Below are positions 6,541-14,635 of a stretch of 33,001 bases of DNA, one piece after another (the first letter of the stretch is position 1; every line of letters starts with the position of its first letter). The stretch covers positions 1 through 33,001 of the forward strand of contig JAJUGZ010000041.1 of the NCBI GenBank assembly GCA_029265715.1. The letters are read 5' to 3'. The stretch comes from Bacteroidota bacterium (lineage in GTDB: Bacteria > Bacteroidota > Bacteroidia > Bacteroidales > Prolixibacteraceae). Both the position numbers and the translations under genes were made by a program. The notes under the pieces are model-generated. The model searched no databases. It had not been told where the DNA came from and saw only the letters and a program-made list of their open reading frames with translations.

Positions 6541-9521
6541 CATTCGAATGAGATCAATGCTTGTCTGTTCTTCCCGTCCATCAGAATGGTCAAATCTTTA
6601 GGGAACTGAACATGGCGGATGTAATTGCCCTCGTCAACAGCCGGAAGTTCGGCCAGAACATCCAGATTGATTTTAGAGTCGGATGAATTATGCGGAATCG
6701 AAAAATAGCCCACGTTCATCGAGGTGACGTTGTGGAAAAAGTGCGAGCCCAGCGAGCCGTCGAGCGGATAATCTTTTAAGCCGATTTCGATAATGATGCG
6801 GGCTTTCGAGATTTGTGCCCATAATACCGGGATTCCGGTAAATGGGTCGCGGGTTCCCCAGCGTCCGGGCCCAATCAGCACATATTCGGTGCGCAACAGC
6901 TCCATTTTCCGGTTAAAGTGGCTTATCTCGGTTGCTATTTCGCGGGTTTTCAGTTTGTCAAATTTTCCGGGCACAACATAAATTGCATCCCTGATGCCTT
7001 TCACGTGGCCGTTTCCCATGCCGCGGTGTGCAGTCATCAGCACTTTCTGGGGGTCAAATTCACCGAGATTTACCTCCATGTTGTCTTCTTTCCGGATGAG
7101 TGGTTTTATTTGCAACAGGTAAAATGTTGGTTTGCCGTCAGCTCCTTTCTCCAGATCGACGGCGTATTCAATTTCAACAGGCGACCCCATCGCTTCACGG
7201 AAAAGCCTCAATAAAAAGTGCAGTGTTTCGGCCAGTGGTATCTGATTGTATTTTAAAATGTTGGCAAAATCGACAACCCGCTGGCCCGGTTGGTTGAGCC
7301 CGGGGACCAAATCATCATTTTCCCGGTCGTAAACCGAGGCGCAGTGTTGGAGGACCCCGTCGATTTCGGCTTCGGAAATCTTATATTTCTTAATGGCCAA
7401 ATCCTCGCCGCCATGATCCAGGTCGATGGTTTTGTGGCTCAGGTCGATGGCGTAAAATTCTTTCTGCGAGTCGCGGACCAGGTCGCGGACCGCCATGGCG
7501 TTAATTGTCGGGTATTTGGGGCAGAAGCGGTAAGCGTTTTCGCCGCCGACGACGTACATGCCAAGCCCAATAGCTGAAACAGCGAACCCATCTTCCGGTT
7601 CCATATACGAAACCGGGTAAAAATTGTACGACTGGGCAACACCGCTTAGCGACGGATAGTACCGCTGGTTATATTCATGACCGACTACTTCCTGAATGAT
7701 TACGGCCATTTTTTCTTCTTCAATCTTGTAGTTTACCGCATCGAAGTACGAAACGGCCGATTCAGTAAAAATACTGGCATAAACCAGTTTGATGGTTCCG
7801 ACCAATTGCTGGTAGCGGACAAAGATGTCCGGATGGTTATTCGGGATCAGGTACGTTGCATAAACTCCGGAAAAGGGCTGCATAAGCGAGTCTTCGAACA
7901 AGCCGGAAGATCGGATTGCCAAGGGTTTGTCCATTTTTTCGAGGTAGCGGAACAGTTTTTCGCGTAATTCTTCGCTCAGCGTCGATTGCAGGAACACCGA
8001 CCGGATGTGGTCGTAATCGTTGATCGAATAGATTTCTTCGTACAGGTTGTTGGCTTCCAGAAATTTGTCGAACTCGGTTGTCCCGATAATGGCCGTCGAA
8101 GGGATGCGGATATTCAGTTCCGGAATAATCTGCGAAAAGTTGATGTTCTCGATAAAGTTGCACATGAAGGCCATTCCACGCCCTTTCCCGCCCAGCGAGC
8201 CTTTTCCCAAGCGGCTGATATAGCGGTCGCCTGCAACAAGGGCCGGATCGAAGTTGATAATTCGTCCGCGTAGTTTCTGGAGCTTGACTTTTTCAAACAC
8301 GTCCAGGCAAAACTGGCGTAGTTCTTCGGCATTGTTAAAGTCTTCGAGTTTGACGGGCAACAGTTGTTCGGCGATATTGATTTCGCCGCGCGCCATCAGC
8401 CAGGTCGAAAAAGCATTTCGCTGGCCATGGTAGGTGAGCGCTTCGTCGGGGACCAACCGGAACATTTCTTCAAACTCCGAAAGATTGCGGGCAACCATCA
8501 GCGGTACGCCTTTTTTATCTTTAAACACAAAACTGCCAAAGCCCAGGCGCCGGTAAATGTAGTTGTGAATGTCCATCGAGAGGCTTTCGGAATTTTTATT
8601 GATGAACTCGGCGCCAACTTCGCGTGCTTTTTGTGCATTGTTTACATCGTGGCTTTGCAGCAGAACGGGAATCGGGAAACTTAAAACCGAATTGACATAC
8701 CGGAGCAGTTCAACTCCGGCTGTTTCGTCGTCGACCCCGTTTCGTGAAAATTTCACATCCGAAATAACGGTCAGGAGGTAGTCTTTATACTTTTTGATAA
8801 TAGCTACGGCATCTTCGTAGGTACTTACCAGGATCACTTTGGGGCGGGCCCTCATCTTCAGGATCATGTGCAGTTCGTCGGCCGATTCGTCTTCGACTAA
8901 GTTTTGGGTTTGCGTCATGATCGTGGTGTAGAGCATGGGCAGGTAGCGCGAGTAATACTGAATGGAATCTTCAACCAGCAGGATTACGCGGACATTTCCG
9001 TTGCGGGTGTCGGCCTCCACGTTTTTTTTGTCTTCGATGTATTTGATCATGGCGAGGAAAACGTTGGAGTTCCCATTCCAGACGAATACCCTGTCAATTC
9101 CGCCCAGATATTGCGCTTTTGCCTGGAAATAGCGCAGGTCGCCATTGTTGTTCACCAGCAGCAAAACCGGCAGCGCTTTTTGTTCCCGGTGGATGAGCTC
9201 GGCAATTCGCACGGGGTTGTGTTTGTCGACCCCGACCATGATAATAACCATGTCGAATGTCCGGTTGTGGACCATTTTCAGGGCGTCGGCTTCGCTGTTT
9301 ACAGCCGTAAAACGCGGATAAGTATACAGGTTGAGTTGCAGAAATTCACCAAAGATCTTGTCGGTAAACTGTCCTTCGCGGACGATGGAATAACTGTCGT
9401 ACAAGGTGGCAACCAGCAGAACCTCTTTGACCTTGGTGGGCATCAGTTCTTCGAAAATATCGCGGTCGCTTTTCTTTTGTTTATATATCGACGATAATGT
9501 AATTGAATCTAAATCTCTCAT
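6540..9521 (-). CDS. receiver-domain / PEP synthase N-terminal (PPDK_N) fusion protein
   Basis: A 993-residue cytoplasmic protein. Residues about 30-165 form a receiver-like fold without an acceptor aspartate. Residues about 176-325 are a receiver domain with E184-D185, the probable phosphoacceptor D255 (ISDVKF) and K309 (INKN). From about 420 comes a PPDK_N-type ATP-grasp region, with GSLGGKGRG (441-449) and AIRSSGLFEDS (535-545), the last matching the RSS..ED signature of PEP synthase and pyruvate phosphate dikinase. The C-terminus carries GPGRWGTRDPF, typical of this Bacteroidota family. The swivelling phosphohistidine domain and the PEP/pyruvate barrel are both absent, so the usual label PEP synthase is probably wrong as an activity. 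A role as a phosphorylation-controlled ATP-dependent kinase or signalling protein is inference. It starts at ATG; no -7 element was found upstream. Confidence 0.85.
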   Translation of the reverse strand: MRDLDSITLSSIYKQKKSDRDIFEELMPTKVKEVLLVATLYDSYSIVREGQFTDKIFGEFLQLNLYTYPRFTAVNSEADALKMVHNRTFDMVIIMVGVDKHNPVRIAELIHREQKALPVLLLVNNNGDLRYFQAKAQYLGGIDRVFVWNGNSNVFLAMIKYIEDKKNVEADTRNGNVRVILLVEDSIQYYSRYLPMLYTTIMTQTQNLVEDESADELHMILKMRARPKVILVSTYEDAVAIIKKYKDYLLTVISDVKFSRNGVDDETAGVELLRYVNSVLSFPIPVLLQSHDVNNAQKAREVGAEFINKNSESLSMDIHNYIYRRLGFGSFVFKDKKGVPLMVARNLSEFEEMFRLVPDEALTYHGQRNAFSTWLMARGEINIAEQLLPVKLEDFNNAEELRQFCLDVFEKVKLQKLRGRIINFDPALVAGDRYISRLGKGSLGGKGRGMAFMCNFIENINFSQIIPELNIRIPSTAIIGTTEFDKFLEANNLYEEIYSINDYDHIRSVFLQSTLSEELREKLFRYLEKMDKPLAIRSSGLFEDSLMQPFSGVYATYLIPNNHPDIFVRYQQLVGTIKLVYASIFTESAVSYFDAVNYKIEEEKMAVIIQEVVGHEYNQRYYPSLSGVAQSYNFYPVSYMEPEDGFAVSAIGLGMYVVGGENAYRFCPKYPTINAMAVRDLVRDSQKEFYAIDLSHKTIDLDHGGEDLAIKKYKISEAEIDGVLQHCASVYDRENDDLVPGLNQPGQRVVDFANILKYNQIPLAETLHFLLRLFREAMGSPVEIEYAVDLEKGADGKPTFYLLQIKPLIRKEDNMEVNLGEFDPQKVLMTAHRGMGNGHVKGIRDAIYVVPGKFDKLKTREIATEISHFNRKMELLRTEYVLIGPGRWGTRDPFTGIPVLWAQISKARIIIEIGLKDYPLDGSLGSHFFHNVTSMNVGYFSIPHNSSDSKINLDVLAELPAVDEGNYIRHVQFPKDLTILMDGKNRQALISFE

Positions 9522-9601
9522 GGTTTTGCCGAAAGCGGAAAGGGACAGGCCTGTTCCAATTTCAGGTTAAATTAGAAAAAAATCGGGTACTAAAACCAAC
9601 G

Positions 9602-9631
9602 AAAAAAGGAGGCTTTTGGCCTCCCTTTTTT
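9602..9631 (-). terminator. terminator of the korAB operon
   Basis: GGAGGC (9608-9613) pairs with GCCTCC (9619-9624) across a 5-nt loop. Six A on the left and six T on the right make it usable on both strands. On the minus strand it follows the korB stop by about 20 nt. Confidence 0.85.
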
Positions 9632-9651
9632 AGAACATATTTTGTGTCTGA

Positions 9652-10719
9652 TTATTCAGAAACGAAACATTTTTTATCGAAAAAGCTGACTGGCTCGCTG
9701 CAGTTCGGGCCATCGACAACCCAGGTGTTTCCTGAATTCAATAGTTCGTCCATGCAGGTTATTTTGCGGGTTGCTTGTACTTTTTCGATTTGTTTTTTCA
9801 TTTCCTGATCATAAACCGGCGCTTCAACGTTGCGAATGACGCCCATGGCAACCGGGAAATCGGGATAGGCCATGTTGATCAGCGACATGTGTAGCGACGG
9901 GTCTGGTTCTGTGGCATCGTGTACCAGAATGTCGTCGCGGGTGATGCCATTTTCGCCAATCACAGCTACTTTTAGCTTTCCTTTTTCCATGATCAGTCCT
10001 TTATCCTGATTGTCGCCAAAGATCATTGGCTCGCCGTGTTTCAGGAAAATCAGACGTTCGTTCCGGTATTTCGGGTCGGCTATCTGGTCGTGGATGCCAT
10101 CGTTAAAAATCACGCAGTTCTGCAACACTTCAACCACCGAAGTTCCTTTGTGGGCCGCAGCTTCTAACAGGACTTCAGATGTGTGTTTTACGTTGTTATC
10201 GATTCCGCGGGCAAAGAACGTTCCGCGGGCGCCCAATACCAACTGGCCTGGATTGAACGGATCTTCAACTGTTCCAAATGGCGAGGTTTTGGTGATAAAA
10301 CCGCGGTCGGTTGTTGGTGAATACTGTCCTTTGGTCAATCCGTAGATTTTGTTGTTGAACAGAACCACATTCAGATCGAGGTTGCGGCGTATCATGTGTA
10401 TGAAGTGGTTTCCTCCGATAGCCAACGCGTCGCCGTCGCCGGTGATGACCCAAACCGTCAGGTCCGGATTGGCCGATTTAACCCCCGATGCAATTGCCGT
10501 CGCCCTGCCGTGGATGGTATGGAACCCATAAGTGCTCATGTAGTAAGGGAAGCGGGATGAACAACCGATCCCGGAAATAACGGCAAATTTTTCGTGCGGC
10601 ACACCCATGTCAGCCATGGCTTTTTGAACCGAATTGATGATGGCGTGGTCGCCACATCCGGGGCACCAGCGAACTTCGCTTCCGCTTTTAAAGTCTTTTG
10701 CAGTATATGTTTCAGCCAT
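9652..10719 (-). CDS. korB: 2-oxoacid:ferredoxin oxidoreductase, beta subunit
   Basis: The thiamine-diphosphate subunit of a 2-oxoacid (most likely 2-oxoglutarate) ferredoxin oxidoreductase, which decarboxylates the oxoacid to the acyl-CoA and passes electrons to ferredoxin. The 355 residues carry WCPGCGD (C19, C22) and GIGCSS (C53), ligands of the [4Fe-4S] cluster in this family. The ThDP/Mg motif is GDGDALAIGG (94-103), closing with LFNNKIYGLTKGQ. Length and order are those of Bacteroidota KorB/OorB. It starts 2 nt after the korA stop, so the two are co-transcribed, with a terminator after korB. Substrate choice (2-oxoglutarate rather than pyruvate or a branched-chain oxoacid) rests on family resemblance only. 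Confidence 0.93.
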   Translation of the reverse strand: MAETYTAKDFKSGSEVRWCPGCGDHAIINSVQKAMADMGVPHEKFAVISGIGCSSRFPYYMSTYGFHTIHGRATAIASGVKSANPDLTVWVITGDGDALAIGGNHFIHMIRRNLDLNVVLFNNKIYGLTKGQYSPTTDRGFITKTSPFGTVEDPFNPGQLVLGARGTFFARGIDNNVKHTSEVLLEAAAHKGTSVVEVLQNCVIFNDGIHDQIADPKYRNERLIFLKHGEPMIFGDNQDKGLIMEKGKLKVAVIGENGITRDDILVHDATEPDPSLHMSLINMAYPDFPVAMGVIRNVEAPVYDQEMKKQIEKVQATRKITCMDELLNSGNTWVVDGPNCSEPVSFFDKKCFVSE

Positions 10720-10721
10720 GA

Positions 10722-12560
10722 TTAATCCTCCAGTAATTTGTAAAAATTTTGTTTAAGCTCGATAACTGTGAAAGGCAGTCCTTTCAGCTTGTTTACCTGG
10801 TGGTAGGTGTGTCCGGGCACTTTGTCTCGCAAATAGCTGGCAAATTGGCCCATGTTTAACTCACAAACCACAATTTTTCTGAACTTACTGAACACGTCGG
10901 CCGTATTCTTTGGCAGAGGCTTAATATAGTTGAAGTGGGCAAGGCTAACTTTTTTACCCTCGTTATGCATTTCGCGAACAGCGCTGACCAAGTGTCCGAA
11001 GGTACCGCCCCAGCCAACAACCAGCAGATCGCCTTCTGGTTCGCCGCAAACTTCCAGCTCAGGGAGCATATCGACTACTTTTTCGACTTTGGCTGCACGA
11101 TATTCGCTGTTTTTTTGGTGGTTCTCCGGATCGTGGCTCACATTTCCGTCGATGTTCTTTTCCAGACCGCCAATGCGGTGTTGGAACCCGGCCATTCCCG
11201 GAATTGCCCACTCGCGGGACAAGGTTTCCTCATCGCGTTTGTAGGCTTTGAAGGTCGCCGGGTCGGTTGCAAAGCGCGGCGTGATGGTTGGAAGCTCGCT
11301 CATTGATGGAACACGCCAGGGTTCGCTGCCGTTTCCGAGGAAGCCGTCGGTTAGCAATACAACCGGCACCATCCGTTCGAGCGCAATTTTGGCTGCAAAG
11401 AAGGCATAGTAGAAACAGTCTGACGGAGTGCTGGCAGCCAGGACAACAACCGGGCTTTCTCCATTCCGTCCGTATAATGTTTGTAACAGGTCTGATTGTT
11501 CTGTTTTGGTCGGAAGGCCGGTTGATGGGCCACCGCGTTGAACATTCACGACAACCAATGGTAGTTCGGCCATGACAGAGAGCCCAAGCGCTTCTGATTT
11601 TAATGCGAAACCAGGGCCCGACGTGGAAGTAACGGCCAGATTTCCGGCAAACGCCGCGCCGATTGAGGTACAGATCCCTGCAATCTCATCCTCGGCCTGG
11701 AAACTTTTTACGCCAAGGTCTTTACGCTCGGCAAGCGCTTGCAGGATGTCGGTTGCCGGAGTAATGGGGTATGAACCAATGAACAGGGGCAGGCCCGCTT
11801 TTTCGGCAGCGGCGATTAAGCCCCAAGCCGTTGCGTGGTTCCCGTTAATATTGCGATAAGTTCCTTTTTCGATTGGCGCAGGGTGCACAATATACTGAGG
11901 GGTCATGTGCTGCATGTTCATTCCGTAGTTGTAACCATCGCGCAGAACTTTCAGGTTCGATGCAACGACCAGCGGTTTTTTCGCAAATTTCTTGTTGATG
12001 AAACTTTCGATGTAATCGAGCGAACGGTCAAACATCCAGCAAACAAGCCCAAGGGCAAACATATTCTTACTCCGCAGAACGCTCTTGTTGTCCAATTCGA
12101 ATTCTTTCAAACTCTCTTTGGTCAAACTGGTGATCGGGACCGGAATTTTGAAATAATCATCCAGATTGCATTCAGCAAACGGGTCGTTTGTTTTGAATAA
12201 TGCTTTCTGAAGGTTCTTTTCGGTAAAAGCATCAACGTCGTAAATGATGGTGCCGCCAGGGTTCATAAATTTCGCGTTTGCTTTTACTGCCGCCGGGTTC
12301 ATTGCAATCAATACGTGCGCATAATCGCCGGGCGTGGTAATTTTTTTCTTCCCAAATTGTACCTGGAAACCAGATACACCGCCAACTGTTCCCTGAGGGG
12401 CCCTGATTTCGGAAGGGTAATCGGGGAATGTGGAGATGTCATTTCCGAAAAGGGCCGTGGTATCGGAGAATAGTGACCCGGTTAATTGCATACCGTCTCC
12501 GGAATCTCCTGAAAACCGAATGGTGACCTCTTCGAGTTCAATAACTTTTGCGTCTTTCAT
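10722..12560 (-). CDS. korA: 2-oxoacid:ferredoxin oxidoreductase, alpha subunit (gamma-alpha fusion)
   Basis: Partner of korB. The N-terminal third (EVTIRFSGDSGDGMQLTG onward) is the gamma domain that binds coenzyme A in this family. From TAWGLIAAAEKAGL the pyrimidine-binding alpha domain follows, with FIGSYPITPATDIL, QAEDEIAG and TSGPGFALKSE, as in all KorA proteins. The open frame extends to 12620, but I place the start at the ATG at 12560 (MKDAKVIELEE). A perfect -7 element TATTTTTG (12625-12618, minus strand) overlaps the longer start, and the extra 20 residues are unlike the family. The protein is then 612 residues, a normal length. First gene of the korA-korB operon. Confidence 0.92.
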   Translation of the reverse strand: MKDAKVIELEEVTIRFSGDSGDGMQLTGSLFSDTTALFGNDISTFPDYPSEIRAPQGTVGGVSGFQVQFGKKKITTPGDYAHVLIAMNPAAVKANAKFMNPGGTIIYDVDAFTEKNLQKALFKTNDPFAECNLDDYFKIPVPITSLTKESLKEFELDNKSVLRSKNMFALGLVCWMFDRSLDYIESFINKKFAKKPLVVASNLKVLRDGYNYGMNMQHMTPQYIVHPAPIEKGTYRNINGNHATAWGLIAAAEKAGLPLFIGSYPITPATDILQALAERKDLGVKSFQAEDEIAGICTSIGAAFAGNLAVTSTSGPGFALKSEALGLSVMAELPLVVVNVQRGGPSTGLPTKTEQSDLLQTLYGRNGESPVVVLAASTPSDCFYYAFFAAKIALERMVPVVLLTDGFLGNGSEPWRVPSMSELPTITPRFATDPATFKAYKRDEETLSREWAIPGMAGFQHRIGGLEKNIDGNVSHDPENHQKNSEYRAAKVEKVVDMLPELEVCGEPEGDLLVVGWGGTFGHLVSAVREMHNEGKKVSLAHFNYIKPLPKNTADVFSKFRKIVVCELNMGQFASYLRDKVPGHTYHQVNKLKGLPFTVIELKQNFYKLLED

Positions 12561-12617
12561 GTGACATTTTATTTTATTACCTACAATTTTGCTTTTAATT
12601 CGTCGGAAATATATGCT

Positions 12618-12625
12618 CAAAAATA
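12618..12625 (-). promoter_or_regulatory. -7 promoter element of korAB
   Basis: TATTTTTG on the minus strand matches the Bacteroidota sigma-ABfr -7 consensus TAnnTTTG exactly. It lies 57 nt upstream of the korA ATG at 12560. No convincing -33 TTG was found at the right distance. Confidence 0.6.
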
Positions 12626-12717
12626 TGAAATTATCAGCAGCTGTCCCGACTCATAAAAGGCTTTGCCATTTTGAGTGGCAGCAAAAATAACCATTTATTA
12701 ACAAGAGAAACCCTTAC

Positions 12718-12750
12718 TTTTTACATTATTTCGGGCTTTTCCTATCTTTG
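12718..12750 (+). promoter_or_regulatory. promoter of the gamma-carbonic anhydrase gene
   Basis: TATCTTTG at 12743-12750 matches TAnnTTTG exactly, with a T-rich TTTT about 21 nt upstream in the -33 position. The ATG follows 25 nt downstream. Confidence 0.65.
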
Positions 12751-12775
12751 TGTCAATTTAAATTGAATACAGATA

Positions 12776-13297
12776 ATGGCAATAATCAGAAAACTTAACG
12801 GGAAAACTCCGGCGTTTGGAAACAATTGTTTCATCGCTGAAAATGCAGCAGTTATTGGGGATGTAGTAACCGGCGACGGTTGCAGCATTTGGTATAGCAC
12901 GGTACTGCGGGGCGATGTTAACTACATTCGGCTGGGGAACAATGTCAGCGTTCAGGATGGGGCCGTAATTCACGGAACTTATCAGAAGTCGGCGACAAAT
13001 ATCGGGAACAATGTGACCATTGCCCATGGCGCTATTTTACACGGTTGCACCATTCACGACAATGTTTTGATTGGAATGAACTCCGTCGTGCTCGACGATG
13101 CCGTGGTTGAGTCGAACTCGATTATTGCTGCCGGATCGGTGGTAACCAAGGGGAGCCGTATTGAGTCCGGAGCTGTTTATGCAGGCATTCCTGCCGTGAA
13201 AATTAAAGATATCAGCCCGGAATTGTTGCAGGGCGAGATTCTCCGGATTGCGAAAGCGTATCAGCTTTACGCCAGCTGGTATAAAGACGAAGAGTAA
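12776..13297 (+). CDS. gamma-class carbonic anhydrase-like hexapeptide protein
   Basis: A 173-residue left-handed beta-helix protein of the YrdA/PaaY group of gamma-carbonic anhydrases, cytoplasmic and probably trimeric. Hexapeptide repeats run through about residues 14-150 (AVIGDVVTGDGCSIWYSTVL and following). The three zinc-binding histidines of the family are present: H66 (GAVIHG), H84 (TIAHG) and H89 (ILHGC). The C-terminal helix EILRIAKAYQLYASWY is typical. Whether it hydrates CO2 or acts as a related acyl-transferase-like protein cannot be told from sequence. Monocistronic; the 104-bp repeat follows it. Confidence 0.93.
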   Translation: MAIIRKLNGKTPAFGNNCFIAENAAVIGDVVTGDGCSIWYSTVLRGDVNYIRLGNNVSVQDGAVIHGTYQKSATNIGNNVTIAHGAILHGCTIHDNVLIGMNSVVLDDAVVESNSIIAAGSVVTKGSRIESGAVYAGIPAVKIKDISPELLQGEILRIAKAYQLYASWYKDEE

Positions 13298-13320
13298 ATT
13301 TCTGAATCGAAAAAACCAGG

Positions 13321-13424
13321 ATGAAATAGCCATGATTTGCAAACACCAGCAGATAATGAAAATAATAACCGGATCATGGCTATTCCATCTGACAACTTAA
13401 AAACAAATTATTTACAGATGAAAC
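13321..13424 (+). repeat. 104-bp dispersed structured repeat, copy A
   Basis: Matches the minus strand of 23212-23315 at 102 of 104 positions (differences at 13336 and 13349). Starting one base to the left, it contains a 16-bp inverted repeat with one mismatch, GATGAAATAGCCATGA (13320-13335) / TCATGGCTATTCCATC (13374-13389). A second, overlapping pair is CATCTG (13386-13391) / CAGATG (13416-13421). The two pairings compete for the same CATC. It ends 47 nt before the ATG of the nucleotidyltransferase, on the same strand. From the ATG at 13376, a 23-codon open frame (MAIPSDNLKTNYLQMK...) runs through it. Confidence 0.9.
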
Positions 13425-13471
13425 AGTTTGGTTTTTCGATAAGCTGAAACCTCATACAAACAACTTCATAG

Positions 13472-14371
13472 ATGAAACCAACACTTTTGATACTTGCAGC
13501 CGGAATGGGTAGCCGTTACGGCGGGTTAAAACAAATTGACCCGGTAGGACCGAATGGTGAAACTATCATGGAATATTCGATTTATGATGCGATCCGAGCC
13601 GGGTTTGGGAAAGTCGTTTTTGTAATCCGCGAAAGCTTTGCCGATGAATTTAAAGCCCGTTTTGCCGGGAAATTAGACGGTAAAATACAAGTCGAATATG
13701 TCTGTCAGGAACTGGATAAACTGCCCGATGGATTTGTTCTTCCGGAAGATCGCGTAAAACCATGGGGGACCGGGCATGCGATTTTGATGGCCAGGGATGT
13801 AATTCACGAACCTTTTGCTGCGATTAATGCCGACGATTTTTACGGGGCAGGCGCTTATCAGGTACTGGCCGATTTCTTTAAAGAGTCATCTTCTGAAAAT
13901 GAATATTCGATGGTGGGCTATCGGCTGGATCGTACCTTGTCTGATTTTGGGACTGTGTCGCGCGGGGTGAGTGTTGCCGATCACCAAGATAACCTGGCCC
14001 GGATAACCGAGGTGACCAAAATCGGGCGCGACGCCAACGGCGTTTTTTGTATTGATGAAAACGAAGAACGCCAGCCTCTTACCGGCCATGAAATTGTGTC
14101 GATGAACTTTTGGGGCTTTAAGCCGTCCCTTTTTCAGCATTTGGAGTCTTTGTTTGTCGAATTTCTCAAAGACAATCTGAACCAGCCCAAATCTGAGTTT
14201 TATATTCCGTCGGTTGTTTTTAGCCTGATCCAATCGGGTACTGTCACCACAAAGGTGTTAAAAGCCGACTCGCCCTGGTTTGGGGTTACTTACCAGGAAG
14301 ACCGTCCGTTTGTTATTAGCCATGTCCGAAGTCTGACCGATCGGGGAATTTATCCGGAGAAACTCTGGTAG
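13472..14371 (+). CDS. sugar-phosphate nucleotidyltransferase
   Basis: A 299-residue cytoplasmic enzyme of the NTP-transferase (GlmU/RfbA-like) family that joins a nucleoside triphosphate to a sugar phosphate. The N-terminal signature LILAAGMGSRYGGLKQ binds the nucleotide; PWGTGHAIL and AAINADDFYG (the Mg-binding aspartates) follow; DSPWFGVTYQEDRP is near the end. No left-handed beta-helix domain is present, so it is not a GlmU-type fusion. The sugar is unknown. It begins at ATG 47 nt after the 104-bp repeat. A second, shorter member of the same superfamily lies at 21969. Related Bacteroidota genes often sit beside a kinase of the AmgK type, but none is here. Confidence 0.88.
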   Translation: MKPTLLILAAGMGSRYGGLKQIDPVGPNGETIMEYSIYDAIRAGFGKVVFVIRESFADEFKARFAGKLDGKIQVEYVCQELDKLPDGFVLPEDRVKPWGTGHAILMARDVIHEPFAAINADDFYGAGAYQVLADFFKESSSENEYSMVGYRLDRTLSDFGTVSRGVSVADHQDNLARITEVTKIGRDANGVFCIDENEERQPLTGHEIVSMNFWGFKPSLFQHLESLFVEFLKDNLNQPKSEFYIPSVVFSLIQSGTVTTKVLKADSPWFGVTYQEDRPFVISHVRSLTDRGIYPEKLW

Positions 14372-14393
14372 CCTATAAAAAACAGAGATATGA

Positions 14394-14428
14394 AGCAGTC
14401 TGCGGACCTTCCGCCTGACTGCTTTTTT
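14394..14428 (+). terminator. rho-independent terminator
   Basis: AGCAGTC (14394-14400) / GACTGCT (14417-14423), with inner GCGG/CCGC pairing, then a run of six T. It follows the nucleotidyltransferase stop by about 22 nt. Confidence 0.9.
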
Positions 14429-14573
14429 ATCTTGTTTTCGTTGGCTTGGGATTTTCGCTGATTTTTTGTTACTTCGGCTTTCGTATAAAGAAATGCAGTT
14501 TTTAAATCTGTTACGGATTTAAAAACAAACCCTCAGCAATTCTTCTGATTTAACTACCCTTGTTATCTTTTGG

Positions 14574-14608
14574 TTTGTCGGTTACGGCCAGCTGATGTTG
14601 TATATTTT
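14574..14608 (+). promoter_or_regulatory. possible promoter of the transglutaminase-like lipoprotein gene
   Basis: TTTG (14574-14577), 23 nt, then TATATTTT (14601-14608), one mismatch from TAnnTTTG. The ATG is 27 nt further on. The spacing is slightly longer than usual. Confidence 0.4.
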
Positions 14609-14635
14609 TATTAATAACCGAACCAATTTTTTAGC

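Noticed and set aside
6540-9521. Annotation as phosphoenolpyruvate synthase
   Set aside because: The ATP-grasp signatures are there, but the catalytic-histidine and PEP-binding domains are absent.
13321-13424. Integron attC site
   Set aside because: The inverted repeats do not carry the required RYYYAAC and GTTRRRY core sites, and no integrase is present.
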